From Paraburkholderia sp. PGU19 (GTDB lineage Bacteria > Pseudomonadota > Gammaproteobacteria > Burkholderiales > Burkholderiaceae): a stretch of DNA of 64,000 bases. The DNA lies in assembly GCF_013426915.1 (NCBI RefSeq), contig NZ_AP023179.1:1984001-2048000 (forward strand). The letters are read 5' to 3'. Below, piece after piece: positions 1 through 9,426 of the stretch. Position 1 is the stretch's first letter. Each line of letters starts with the position of its first letter. The notes under the pieces were generated by a model that was not told the origin of the DNA, ran no database searches, and saw nothing but the letters and a program-made list of their open reading frames with translations. Both the position numbers and the translations under genes were made by a program.

Positions 1-339
<339 letters not shown>

Positions 340-368
340 CCTCCGTCGTTCAGCAGCGTGAATGCAAA

Positions 369-397
369 CGGGCCTTCAACTTGAAGGCCCGTTTTTT
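369..397 (+). terminator. Intrinsic terminator of pgi
   Basis: An 11-bp perfect inverted repeat (CGGGCCTTCAA / TTGAAGGCCCG) with a one-base loop is followed by a run of six T. It separates pgi from the convergent ABC ATPase gene and may act weakly in the other direction too. Confidence 0.9.
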
Positions 398-413
398 ACC
401 TCGCACCGTGCAA

Positions 414-1100
414 TCAGATCAGGCGCCCGGCTTCGATCGTCACTGTCGTATCGCAGCGGCGCGCAAGCTCCACGTCATGCGTGACCAGCACCAGCGTCGC
501 GCCGTTCGCGCGGTTCATCTCGAACATCAGATCGATGACGGCATGGCCCGTCGCGGCATCGAGGCTGCCCGTCGGCTCGTCGGCGAACAGGATGGCGGGA
601 TGCGTGGCAAACGCGCGAGCAAGCGCCACGCGCTGCTGCTCACCGCCCGACAGCAGCTTCGGATAATGCCGCATGCGCTCGCCGAGACCAACCTGCGTCA
701 GCAGCGTCCGTGCGCGCGCGTGAATGTCGCGCGCCGACAGCTCGCCTTGCAGTTCGAGCGGAAGCGTGACGTTCTCGAGCGCGGTCAGGTGCGGCATCAA
801 CTGGAAGGACTGAAACACAAAGCCGACGGAGCCATTGCGCAGCGCGGCGCGGCCGTCTTCATCGAGTTCCGTCAGCTCGCGGCCGAGCAAACGAACCGAC
901 CCCGAGGTCGCGCTGTCCAATCCGGCAAGCAGGCCGAGCAGCGTAGACTTGCCGGAGCCCGACGCGCCGACAATCGCCACGCGGCTGCTTGCCTCAATTG
1001 ACAGGTCGATGTTGTCGAGGATCGTCAGCTCACCCGTCGCATCCTTAACCCTCTTGCATAAACCCCGCACTTCGATGACTGGATCGGTTTTCTTTTGCAT
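414..1100 (-). CDS. ABC transporter ATP-binding protein, LolD/YbbA type
   Basis: This is a 228-residue ATPase of the MacB/LolD class, which powers extraction or efflux of hydrophobic substrates at the inner membrane with a FtsX-like permease. Visible motifs in order: Walker A GASGSGKST, Q-loop FVFQSFQLMP, signature LSGGEQQRVALARA, Walker B ILFADEPTGSLD and H-loop LVTHD. I start it at the ATG at 1100, as the family begins just before the IEVRGL strand; an upstream ATG at 1169 would add 23 unconserved residues. In E. coli the related ybbA is divergent to tesA, as here, but no ybbP-like permease gene follows: the next gene is convergent pgi. The partner must be encoded elsewhere. Confidence 0.9.
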   Translation of the reverse strand: MQKKTDPVIEVRGLCKRVKDATGELTILDNIDLSIEASSRVAIVGASGSGKSTLLGLLAGLDSATSGSVRLLGRELTELDEDGRAALRNGSVGFVFQSFQLMPHLTALENVTLPLELQGELSARDIHARARTLLTQVGLGERMRHYPKLLSGGEQQRVALARAFATHPAILFADEPTGSLDAATGHAVIDLMFEMNRANGATLVLVTHDVELARRCDTTVTIEAGRLI

Positions 1101-1830
1101 GGTGAAGCGTAGGTTGAAAGTACGCGCCGTTGCGTCGTTCGCGGCGCTGACTGCGGCGTGTTTTCCCATCGTGTTCGCCGCGACTTTTTCTGCGTCCGCT
1201 CAGGCCGCCGGTAACACCACCGCGGCCGCTGCCATGGCGAACCCCGCAGGCAGCGATACGCAACAGGCGAAGCCGACGATCATCGTGCTCGGCGACAGCC
1301 TCTCCGCCGAATACGGCCTGCCTCGCGACACCGGCTGGGTTTCGCTGATGCGTCAGCGTTTGTCGAGTGAGCGGATCGATTATAACGTTGCAAATGCGAG
1401 CATCAGCGGCGACACGACCAGCGGCGGGCGCGCCCGCCTGCCTGCCTTGATGCAGCGGCTCAAGCCCGCCGTCGTGATCGTGGAACTCGGCGCCAATGAC
1501 GCGCTGCGCGGCGTCCCGCTCGACATCACGGAAGACAACCTCCGCACGATCATCGAACAGGCGCAGCAAGGCAACGCGAAGGTCCTGCTCGTCGGCATGT
1601 ACGTGCCGCCCAATTACGGCCTTGACTACACGCAAAAGTTCCACGGGGTCTACGACCAGCTAGCGAAACAGCTGCGCGTGCCGCTCGTCCCATTTCTCCT
1701 CGCTGGAATCGAAGACAAGCCGGACATGTTCCAGTCCGATCAGATTCATCCGACCCAACGGGCACAGCCCCTGCTACTGGACAACGTGTGGCCGGCGCTG
1801 AAGCCGCTGCTCCACACCTCGTCTCAGTGA
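1099..1830 (+). CDS. tesA: GDSL-family arylesterase / acyl-CoA thioesterase I, exported
   Basis: The 243-residue product has a signal peptide (basic start MVKRRLKVR, hydrophobic stretch, A-x-A near residue 36) and then an SGNH hydrolase fold. Block I is VLGDSLSAEYGL with the nucleophile Ser, block II SGDTTSGG, block III ELGANDALRG, and block V DQIHPTQ with the catalytic Asp and His. TesA-like enzymes hydrolyse acyl-CoAs and esters in the periplasm. The start ATG at 1099 overlaps the start codon of the divergent ABC ATPase on the same CATG, so the promoter must lie inside the neighbouring gene. The natural substrate cannot be told from sequence. Confidence 0.88.
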   Translation: MVKRRLKVRAVASFAALTAACFPIVFAATFSASAQAAGNTTAAAAMANPAGSDTQQAKPTIIVLGDSLSAEYGLPRDTGWVSLMRQRLSSERIDYNVANASISGDTTSGGRARLPALMQRLKPAVVIVELGANDALRGVPLDITEDNLRTIIEQAQQGNAKVLLVGMYVPPNYGLDYTQKFHGVYDQLAKQLRVPLVPFLLAGIEDKPDMFQSDQIHPTQRAQPLLLDNVWPALKPLLHTSSQ

Positions 1831-1971
1831 AAGTGAAAGCGCCATTTAGTGTTACAGCGCGCTAACAACTTGTTTCCGAATGATGGGAACGTGATCACCC
1901 ATGGTCGATCAGACAGGTTCGTCTGAATTCGACAACCGGCTCCATGTGAGCGATTTCTGGAAGGAGATAAC

Positions 1972-2313
1972 GTGAAATACTTACCGATTATCGCTATGGC
2001 CGTCGCCATTTCCGCTTGTGCCGCGCAACCGCCCGCCGGTGTGCAATCGGTTGGCACCAGCCAGCAGCCGCCGAAGGTCGTCGGCCAGTGCATCGCCAAG
2101 AAATGGGCTGACAAGACCCAGCAGCAGGTCGTCGCACAAAATACATTGGCCAACGACGCAGCAATGGACGTCTACGTCCCCGGCCAGCAGCCGCCGAGCG
2201 GCGCGGCTGCCGTCGTGCGGCCGAACTATCAGGGCTCCGGCACCTGGGTCGGCTTCCGCTCCGCGGGCGGCGCCGGCAGCGACGCCACGGGCGATATCAG
2301 CGCCTGCCTGTAA
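1972..2313 (+). CDS. Small predicted lipoprotein, unknown function
   Basis: This 113-residue protein begins with GTG, eight bases after a strong AAGGAGAT ribosome binding site. Its N-terminus is a lipoprotein signal (MKYLPIIAMAVAISAC), with the lipobox ending at Cys16. The rest is polar and rich in Gln, Pro and Gly, has a second Cys around residue 40 and a third near the C-terminus, and shows no motif I can name. It stands alone between tesA and a terminator. Membrane attachment is inferred from the lipobox; the role is unknown. Confidence 0.75.
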   Translation: MKYLPIIAMAVAISACAAQPPAGVQSVGTSQQPPKVVGQCIAKKWADKTQQQVVAQNTLANDAAMDVYVPGQQPPSGAAAVVRPNYQGSGTWVGFRSAGGAGSDATGDISACL

Positions 2314-2341
2314 TCCTTCCCAACGCTTCTCGCAAAGCAAA

Positions 2342-2369
2342 AGCCCCGCAGTGTGCGGGGCTTTTTTGT
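2342..2369 (+). terminator. Intrinsic terminator after the lipoprotein gene
   Basis: Inverted repeat AGCCCCGCA / TGCGGGGCT with a 3-base loop, then six T. It lies between the convergent lipoprotein and ppiD genes and could serve both. Confidence 0.9.
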
Positions 2370-2411
2370 GGCGTCTCGAGAAGCCGCATGCATGCGGCTC
2401 CGTGAACCGGC

Positions 2412-4340
2412 TTATTCGCCCGATTGCGGGTTATCGAGCGAACCGTACATCTTCACCTTCGACCGCGTCCGAATCGCATCCAGGTACGACTCGGCCTCAG
2501 CCTGCGCGTTCACCGAAGCGATCTGCTGCTGCGCCGACGCCAGACGCTGCGCATCCGTCGTTGCGGGTTGCACGACAGCGTTCACGCGATAGATCGCATA
2601 GCCGTCTGCGCCGAGGTCCACGCCGACGTATGCCGGCAGTTTTTGCGCATCGACCTTGTAAATTGCGCTCAATGCGGCGGGAGGCACACCTTGCGCGTCG
2701 TTGCGCGACACCTTCAGCGCGGACGAGAAGCCTTGCGTCGACTTCGACTTCCGCAGATCCGCCAGCTTCGCCTCGCCTTCCTTGCGCGCGAGATCGGCAG
2801 CCTGCTGCGCGACCACCTTCTGACGCACGGCATCCTTGACGGCAGCGAGCGCGGGCACGGCGGCCGGCTTGTAGTCGGTCACGTGTGCCGCGACCAGCGT
2901 GTTGTTGCCGACATCGATGGCCTGCGTGTTGTTGCGGTCCTTCGCCGAATCGTTCGCAAATACGGCCGCGAGGAATTTCGGGTTGTTGAGCGGGCTATCC
3001 GGCGGTAACGCGCTGTTCGGCTGCGGCGTAACCGTCGCCGTCTGGATCTGCAGCTTGTATTTGTCCGCGGCCGGTTGCAGGCTCTTCGCCTGTTCGTAGA
3101 CGATCGACGTGAAGCCTTCCGAATCGTCGCTGAAGGCCTTCGTGGCGAGTTGCGCCTTGAGATCCTTCGCGATCGAATCTTTCACTTCGTCGAACGGCTT
3201 GGTCACCGACGGCTTCACGTCCGTCACCTTGACGATGTGATAGCCGAAGTCCGACTGGATCAGATCGCTGATCTCGTCCTTCTTCATCTTGAAGACGGCA
3301 TCGTCGAATGCCTTGCCGCCCGCGATCATGCCCGGGCTGAAGTAGCCCAGATCGCCGCCCTTCGACGCCGAACCCGGGTCCTGCGAATCCTGCTGCGCAA
3401 GCTGCGCGAACTGGTCGGGATGCGCCTTGATCTGCGCGAGGATTTCCTGCGCCTTCTGCTTCGCCTTGTCCTTGTCGGCGGCGCTCGCGTCTTTCGGCGC
3501 CGAAATCAGGATGTGGCTCGCGCGCACCTCACCCGCCGTGCGGTAGTGGGCGATGTTGTCGTCGTAGTACTTCTTGAGATCCGCGTCACTCGGATTCGCC
3601 GACGCTGAGATCGTCGCGGGCGACATCACGAGATACTGGATCGTGGCCGTCGCGGGCGTCGCGAAATCGTCGCGATGCGCATCGTAGTACGCCTGAATTT
3701 GCGCATCAGTCGGCTGCACCTTCGACTCGTACTCCTTCGCGCGGAACGCGAGACCCTGCACTTCGCGCTGCTGCTCGGCGAGTTCGGTCAGATGCTGCGC
3801 GAGCGTTTTCGGCGTGAACGAGGTCTGCGTGATGGCCGCAGGCAACTGTTGCATCGCCATGCTGTAGCGCACCTGCTCCTGGTATTGATCGGGCGTGATT
3901 CCCTGCATCGCAAGGAGTTCTTTGTATTTGTTCAGGTCGATCGAGCCGTCGGGATTCTTCAGCGAACCGATGACGGGATCGGCCATCAGCGCGCGACGCA
4001 GCGCATCGTCAGAGACCGTCAGGTGCAGACGTTGCGTCTCATCGGCAAGCACGCGCTGCTGGATCAGCCCGTCGAGCATTTCCTTGCGGCGCTCCGGCGT
4101 ATCGAACATCTTCGAGTCGAACTGTGCGCCGAGCATCTGACGCGCGCGGTCCATCTGCTGACGCCACGCGTTGTCATATTCGCCGCGCGTGATCTTGTGT
4201 CCGTTGACGCTCGCGACATTCGCGCTCTCGTCAAAGAAGCCACGGAAGCCCTGGATACCGACAAAACCCAAACCCGGCAAGATGACCAGGATGAGCATGA
4301 ACATCATCAGACGTTGGTGATTGCGAAAGAAATCGAGCAT
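2412..4340 (-). CDS. ppiD: Peptidyl-prolyl cis-trans isomerase PpiD, membrane-anchored periplasmic chaperone
   Basis: The 642-residue product starts MLDFFRNHQRLMMF, the usual PpiD start; an upstream in-frame ATG at 4391 would add 17 atypical residues. One transmembrane anchor (about residues 11-31) is followed by a SurA_N-like chaperone domain and a parvulin domain around residues 255-360 (RASHILIS ... GGDLGYFSPG). PpiD sits near the Sec translocon and helps fold outer-membrane proteins. It follows hupB as in E. coli, but two tRNA genes and a terminator lie between them, so it probably has its own promoter in the 60 bases upstream. No clear Shine-Dalgarno precedes the chosen start. Confidence 0.93.
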   Translation of the reverse strand: MLDFFRNHQRLMMFMLILVILPGLGFVGIQGFRGFFDESANVASVNGHKITRGEYDNAWRQQMDRARQMLGAQFDSKMFDTPERRKEMLDGLIQQRVLADETQRLHLTVSDDALRRALMADPVIGSLKNPDGSIDLNKYKELLAMQGITPDQYQEQVRYSMAMQQLPAAITQTSFTPKTLAQHLTELAEQQREVQGLAFRAKEYESKVQPTDAQIQAYYDAHRDDFATPATATIQYLVMSPATISASANPSDADLKKYYDDNIAHYRTAGEVRASHILISAPKDASAADKDKAKQKAQEILAQIKAHPDQFAQLAQQDSQDPGSASKGGDLGYFSPGMIAGGKAFDDAVFKMKKDEISDLIQSDFGYHIVKVTDVKPSVTKPFDEVKDSIAKDLKAQLATKAFSDDSEGFTSIVYEQAKSLQPAADKYKLQIQTATVTPQPNSALPPDSPLNNPKFLAAVFANDSAKDRNNTQAIDVGNNTLVAAHVTDYKPAAVPALAAVKDAVRQKVVAQQAADLARKEGEAKLADLRKSKSTQGFSSALKVSRNDAQGVPPAALSAIYKVDAQKLPAYVGVDLGADGYAIYRVNAVVQPATTDAQRLASAQQQIASVNAQAEAESYLDAIRTRSKVKMYGSLDNPQSGE

Positions 4341-4402
4341 GCTTGAGGAGGCAAAAGTCGGATGCCAAAAACGGAACGCCCGATAGTACATCAGCGGGCA
4401 AT

Positions 4403-4429
4403 AAAAAAGGCGAACCGGAGTTCGCCTTT
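4403..4429 (-). terminator. Terminator behind the tRNA-Val/tRNA-Asp transcript
   Basis: Read on the minus strand, AAAGGCGAA / TTCGCCTTT forms a 9-bp stem followed by TTTTTTATT. It lies just after tRNA-Asp and before the ppiD start. Confidence 0.85.
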
Positions 4430-4438
4430 CTAGGATAC

Positions 4439-4515
4439 TGGCGGAGTGGACGGGACTCGAACCCGCGACCCCCGGCGTGACAGGCCGGTATTCTAACCGA
4501 CTGAACTACCACTCC
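4439..4515 (-). tRNA. tRNA-Asp (GTC)
   Basis: 77-nt cloverleaf on the minus strand: acceptor GGAGTGG pairs with CCACTCC, discriminator G, encoded CCA, anticodon loop CTGTCAC (anticodon GTC) and T-loop GGTTCGAGTCC. Confidence 0.96.
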
Positions 4516-4556
4516 TTATGCTGCATACACTGCACCGTGTCACTTCGATCTGGAAC

Positions 4557-4632
4557 TGGTGGGTGCTGAGAGGCTCGAACTCCCGACCTACGCCTTGTAA
4601 GGGCGCCGCTCTACCAACTGAGCTAAGCACCC
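4557..4632 (-). tRNA. tRNA-Val (TAC)
   Basis: 76-nt cloverleaf on the minus strand: acceptor GGGTGCT pairs with AGCACCC, discriminator A, encoded CCA, anticodon loop CTTACAA (anticodon TAC). It is 41 bases upstream of tRNA-Asp and probably co-transcribed. Confidence 0.96.
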
Positions 4633-4702
4633 GCTCCGAGACCGCCGCTGCCTGACTCTTGATGCCAACTCACATCGACATATTCATCAAGCAGCGAGCC
4701 CA

Positions 4703-4975
4703 TTAGTTTAACGCATCCTTTAGCGCTTTGCCAGGCCTAAATTTAGGAACCTTGGCTGCCTTGATCTTGATTGCTGCGCCCGTACGCGGATTGCGACCGG
4801 TGCGCGCCGTGCGCTTGCCGACGGCGAACGTGCCGAAGCCGACCAACGTCACAGAACCACCTTTTTTCAACGTGCCTTTGACGCCACCGATCACGGCATC
4901 CAACGCGCGACCTGCTGCCGCTTTCGAAATGTCGGCTTGCTGCGCGATGTGATCGATCAATTCCGTTTTATTCAT
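4703..4975 (-). CDS. hupB: DNA-binding protein HU-beta
   Basis: The 90-residue product begins [20 protein letters not shown] and has the HU/IHF family signature [18 protein letters not shown], ending in [13 protein letters not shown] is a dimeric nucleoid protein that bends DNA with little sequence specificity. The start is the ATG after a GGGGGCTTGG ribosome site; the longer open frame upstream is not HU-like. It is between lon and the tRNA pair, the same order as in enterobacteria, and has its own consensus-like promoter. Confidence 0.97.
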   Translation of the reverse strand: MNKTELIDHIAQQADISKAAAGRALDAVIGGVKGTLKKGGSVTLVGFGTFAVGKRTARTGRNPRTGAAIKIKAAKVPKFRPGKALKDALN

Positions 4976-5062
4976 TCCAAGCCCCCGAGAATGTAGTTGG
5001 GCAATCATGAAAGCGCTTATGCGCCCGGTTATATACGGCACGGCAGAATTTGCCGGCCACTC

Positions 5063-5091
5063 ATTAGAATGGGCCGAAACCCTTGTGTCAA
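5063..5091 (-). promoter_or_regulatory. Sigma70 promoter of hupB
   Basis: On the minus strand, a perfect -35 TTGACA and a -10 TCTAAT are separated by exactly 17 bases. It is one of the best sigma70 matches in the window and fits a highly expressed nucleoid protein. Confidence 0.8.
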
Positions 5092-5266
5092 GCGGGATTG
5101 AGCCTGATTCGAGGGCTCGTCGAGGGTCTGTCGATGACAAGATCTTGCAAGGTGATCGATGCGGGTGCAACCAGTTTGCCGCGTGTCTCTGTGCGTCCTG
5201 GATAGCGGGTGAATTGCCTTATCGAAAGCAACTGATTAAACGTTTGCGGCCCTTGCGCGAGCAATA

Positions 5267-5296
5267 AAAAACCCGCGGACCAGGCCGCGGGTTTTT
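5267..5296 (-). terminator. Terminator of lon
   Basis: Minus-strand stem AAACCCGCGG / CCGCGGGTTT with a short loop, followed by TTTTTTATT. It closes the lon transcript and insulates hupB. Confidence 0.9.
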
Positions 5297-5348
5297 GTTC
5301 GCTGGTGACTGAGTGAGCCGTTACGGCGCTCAGTACTTTGCGTTTGGC

Positions 5349-7765
5349 TTAATGCTTCACGACATCGGTCGCGCCCGAGTCTTTCGACTCACTAACGGGC
5401 GCAGCCGCCTTCGGCTCTTCTTCCGGCAGCGGAGCCGGGCCATGTTCCAGCGCCAGTTCCAGTACCTTGTCGATCCAGCGGACCGGCACGATCTCGATCG
5501 CGTTCTTCACGTTGTCCGGAATCTCCGTCAGATCCTTGACGTTTTCTTCCGGAATCAGCACGAGCTTGATGCCGCCGCGATGCGCTGCCAGCAGCTTCTC
5601 TTTCAGCCCGCCGATCGGCAGTACTTCGCCGCGCAGCGTGATTTCGCCCGTCATCGCGACATCCGCGCGCACGGGATACCCGTGAGCACCGACACCAGCG
5701 CCGTCGTCATCGCGATACCGGCAGACGGACCGTCCTTCGGCGTCGCACCTTCCGGCACGTGGATGTGGATGTCCTGTTTCTCGAACGCTTCGTCCTTGAC
5801 ACCAAGACGGCGCGAACGCGAACGCACTACCGAGCGCGCGGCTTCGACGGATTCCTTCATCACGTCGCCGAGCGAACCCGTGCGGATCACGTTGCCCTTG
5901 CCCGGCATCACGGCCGCTTCGATCGTCAACAGATCGCCGCCCACTTCCGTCCACGCGAGACCCGTGACCTGGCCGGTCTGGTTTTCCTTCGCGGCCAGAC
6001 CGAAGTCGTACTTGCGCACGCCGAGGAACGTGTCGATGTTCTTGCCGTCGACGGTGACTGCCTTGTCTGCCTTCTTCAGCAGAAGCATCTTCACCACCTT
6101 GCGGCAGATCTTCGAAATTTCACGCTCGAGCGAACGCACGCCCGCTTCACGCGTGTAGTAACGAATGATGTCGCGGATGGCGCTTTCCGTGACCTCGATC
6201 TCGCCAGGCTTCAGGCCGTTGTTCTTCTTCTGCTTCGGCAGCAGATAACGTTGCGCGATGCTGACCTTTTCGTCTTCCGTGTAGCCCGACAGACGGATCA
6301 CTTCCATCCGGTCAAGCAGCGGCGGCGGAATGTTCAGCGAGTTCGACGTCGCGACGAACATCACGTCCGACAGGTCGAAGTCCACTTCGACGTAGTGGTC
6401 GGCGAACGTGTGGTTCTGTTCCGGGTCGAGCACTTCAAGCAGCGCCGACGAAGGATCGCCGCGGAAATCCATGCCCATCTTGTCGACTTCGTCGAGCAGG
6501 AAGAGCGGATTGCGCACGCCGACCTTGGTCAGGCTTTGCAGGATCTTGCCCGGCATCGAACCGATGTACGTACGACGGTGGCCGCGAATCTCGGCTTCGT
6601 CACGCACACCACCCAGCGCCATGCGCACGAACTTGCGGTTCGTTGCGCGCGCAATCGACTGGCCCAGCGACGTCTTGCCAACGCCCGGCGGCCCGACGAG
6701 GCACAGGATCGGCGCCTTCACTTTGTCCACGCGCTGTTGAACCGCGAGGTACTCGAGAATGCGTTCCTTCACCTTCTCGAGACCGAAGTGGTCTTCGTCC
6801 AGCACGCGTTCGGCATTCGAGAGGTCATTGTTGACCTTGCTCTTCTTGCGCCACGGCAGGCCGATCAGCGTGTCGATGTAGTTACGCACGACGGTCGCTT
6901 CCGCCGACATCGGCGACATCAGCTTGAGCTTCTTCAGCTCGGCGTCGGCCTTCTTCTTGGCTTCCTTCGGCATGCGCGCAGCGGTGATGCGCTTCTCGAG
7001 TTCTTCGAGATCCGCACCTTCTTCGCCTTCGCCCAGTTCCTTCTGGATGGCCTTGACCTGCTCGTTCAGGTAGTACTCGCGCTGGCTCTTCTCCATCTGA
7101 CGCTTGACGCGTCCACGGATGCGCTTTTCGACCTGCAGAATGTCGATCTCGGCTTCGAGTTGCGCGAGCAGATGCTCGAGGCGCTCGATGACCGGGAACA
7201 TTTCAAGAATCTGTTGCTTCTGGTCGAGCTTGAGCGGCAGATGCGCAGCGATCGTATCGGCAAGACGCCCGGCTTCATCGATACCCGACAGCGAGGTCAG
7301 AATCTCCGGCGGGATCTTCTTGTTCAGCTTCACGTACTGATCGAACTGCGACACGATCGCGCGACGCAGCGCTTCCGTCTCAGCGCTATCGGCGTGGTCG
7401 GGCTCGAGCGGCATCACTTCGCACGAGAATTGCGTTTCCTGCTCTTCGATCGACAGCGTCTTTGCGCGCTGCAGACCTTCGACCAGCACCTTCACGGTGC
7501 CGTCGGGCAGCTTGAGCATCTGCAGGATGTTGGCGATACAGCCAACTTCGTACATGTCCTTTTCGGTCGGCTCGTCTTTGGCCGCCGTTTTCTGGGCAAC
7601 AAGCATGATGTGCTTGCCACCTTCCATTGCGGCTTCCAACGCCTTGATCGACTTCGGGCGACCCACGAAGAGCGGGATCACCATGTGTGGGAAAACGACT
7701 ACGTCGCGCAGCGGGAGCAGCGGGAGTGTGACGCGTTCCGGCGGGAGGAGTTGGGTTCCTGACAT
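5349..7765 (-). pseudogene. lon: ATP-dependent protease La (Lon), frameshifted in the protease domain
   Basis: Lon is the cytoplasmic AAA+ protease that degrades misfolded and regulatory proteins. The first frame (7765-5651) encodes the LON N-domain (PLLPLRDVVVFPHMVIPLF), the AAA module with Walker A GPPGVGKTS and Walker B LFLLDEVDKM, and the catalytic Ser in [10 protein letters not shown]. After TGIP the frame goes to CARMSR and stops at 5651. The neighbouring frame resumes with [16 protein letters not shown], carries the catalytic Lys in [14 protein letters not shown] and ends at 5349. Restoring one G after TGIP (near 5672) gives a normal 805-residue Lon. As written the gene would yield a 704-residue protein without the Ser-Lys dyad partner. 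This is either a real mutation or a sequencing error at a short GC run. Confidence 0.9.
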
Positions 7766-7893
7766 TTCATTTCCCCATGAGTGGAATCAGTTTGTTCGAT
7801 AGTTGAGGCCGCCAAAAAAGATTGCAAGCCTTCGCGTGTGGGAAAAGTTCAGTGACTCCAGAAAAACAGTCCATCCTGACGACACGATAAACG

Positions 7894-7929
7894 AAAAAAG
7901 CCGTTCACGTTGCCATGAACGGCTTTTTT
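7894..7929 (-). terminator. Terminator between clpX and lon
   Basis: Inverted repeat AAAAAAGCCGTTCA / TGAACGGCTTTTTT with an 8-base loop, symmetrical in A/T tails. It ends the clpX transcript 20 bases after the stop, so lon has a separate promoter in 7766-7893. Confidence 0.9.
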
Positions 7930-7948
7930 TCAAAAATCGGGAAGCCGA

Positions 7949-9220
7949 TCAATTCGAACCCGCCACCTTTGGCGCGTCTTCGTAGATCAGTAGCGGCTTT
8001 CCGTCACCATCAATAACATTGTCGTCAATAATGACTTTGCTGACGCCCTTCATTGCCGGCAAATCGTACATCACGTCGAGCAACGCCTGTTCCAGGATTG
8101 ACCGAAGGCCGCGTGCGCCCGTCTTGCGGCGAATCGCCTTGCGGGCGATGGCTTGCAGCGCGGCGGGACGGATCTCCAGCTCGACGCGTTCCATGTTGAA
8201 CAGCTTGTGATACTGCTTGATGAGCGCGTTCTTGGGTTCGACCAGAATCTTCATCAGCGCGACTTCGTCCAGCTTGCCGAGCGTCGCCACGACGGGCAGA
8301 CGTCCGATCAGTTCTGGAATCAGGCCGAATTTGATGAGATCTTCCGGCTCGACTTCGCGCAGCACTTCGCCTGCATCACGATCCTGCTTGCTCTTGACGC
8401 TCGCACCGAAACCGATCCCCGTTTTCTCCGTACGGTCGACGATCACCTTTTCGAGGCCATCGAACGCGCCGCCACAGATAAACAGGATGTTGGTCGTATC
8501 GACCTGGATGAAATCCTGGTTCGGATGCTTACGGCCACCTTGCGGCGGCACCGACGCCATCGTACCTTCGACCAGCTTCAGCAGCGCCTGCTGCACGCCT
8601 TCACCCGACACGTCACGGGTAATCGACGGATTGTCCGACTTGCGGCTGATCTTGTCGATTTCGTCGATATAGACGATGCCACGCTGCGCCTTGTCGACTT
8701 CGTAATTGCAGTTTTGCAGCAGCTTCTGAATGATGTTTTCGACATCCTCGCCGACATAGCCGGCTTCCGTCAGCGTGGTCGCGTCGGCGATCACGAACGG
8801 CACGTTCAAAAGGCGTGCAAGGGTCTGCGCGAGCAGCGTCTTGCCCGAGCCAGTCGGCCCGATCAGCAGGATGTTGCTCTTCGACAGCTCGACGTCGTCT
8901 TTCTTGTCGAGATGTTTCAGGCGCTTGTAGTGGTTGTAGACCGCGACCGCGAGAATTTTCTTCGCGCGTTCTTGCCCGATCACGTATTGATCGAGAATGT
9001 CGCGAATTTCCTGCGGACTGGGCAGGTCGGACTTGGACAGGCCCGTTTCCAGACCCGCGCCCGCTGCTTCGTCGCGAATGATTTCGTTGCACAGGTCGAT
9101 ACATTCATCACAGATGAATACCGACGGGCCAGCAATCAGTTTTTTAACCTCGTGCTGGCTTTTGCCGCAGAACGAGCAATACAACAGCTTCTCGCTGTTA
9201 GAACCTTTCTTGTCCGCCAT
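7949..9220 (-). CDS. clpX: ATP-dependent Clp protease ATP-binding subunit ClpX
   Basis: The 423-residue product starts [20 protein letters not shown]. Cys15, Cys18, Cys37 and Cys40 form the zinc-binding domain that recognises adaptors and substrates. The AAA+ core has Walker A GPTGSGKT, Walker [11 protein letters not shown], and the ClpP-docking IGF loop (KTGIGFGAS). ClpX unfolds tagged proteins and feeds them to ClpP in the cytoplasm. The ATG at 9220 is preceded by GGAGG; the upstream frame to 9253 is not conserved. It follows clpP by 206 bases, and lon is downstream beyond a terminator. Confidence 0.97.
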   Translation of the reverse strand: MADKKGSNSEKLLYCSFCGKSQHEVKKLIAGPSVFICDECIDLCNEIIRDEAAGAGLETGLSKSDLPSPQEIRDILDQYVIGQERAKKILAVAVYNHYKRLKHLDKKDDVELSKSNILLIGPTGSGKTLLAQTLARLLNVPFVIADATTLTEAGYVGEDVENIIQKLLQNCNYEVDKAQRGIVYIDEIDKISRKSDNPSITRDVSGEGVQQALLKLVEGTMASVPPQGGRKHPNQDFIQVDTTNILFICGGAFDGLEKVIVDRTEKTGIGFGASVKSKQDRDAGEVLREVEPEDLIKFGLIPELIGRLPVVATLGKLDEVALMKILVEPKNALIKQYHKLFNMERVELEIRPAALQAIARKAIRRKTGARGLRSILEQALLDVMYDLPAMKGVSKVIIDDNVIDGDGKPLLIYEDAPKVAGSN

Positions 9221-9426
9221 AGATGTGTGAGCCTCCGGACACTCGAATGACATGATACGCCGTTTGCCCGCCTCGTTCAGTTCGGGGCGGGACGGATGCG
9301 CAAAGCTGTGACGGCGTTTGCCGCAGGCGTTCAGACGGGTCTTATTATTTCACAAGGTTTCGCGCCGGCGCTCTTCCCCCAATTTGGAGAAAAAGCGCTC
9401 CGGATCAGCCATGTTTCAGCGATTGT

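Larger units (their letters stand above)
4976..5348. other. lon-hupB intergenic region (373 bp)
   Basis: Read on the minus strand, this holds the lon terminator (5267-5296) and the hupB promoter (5063-5091) with an untranslated leader of about 80 bases. An open frame at 5007-5267 on the plus strand crosses the promoter and has no coding character. Confidence 0.8.

Noticed and set aside
5007..5267. An 86-codon frame upstream of hupB
   Set aside because: It runs through the hupB promoter and has no ribosome site or family resemblance.
5759..7762. A 667-codon plus-strand frame opposite lon
   Set aside because: It mirrors the lon codon pattern and has shadow-type composition; lon on the other strand has all family motifs.
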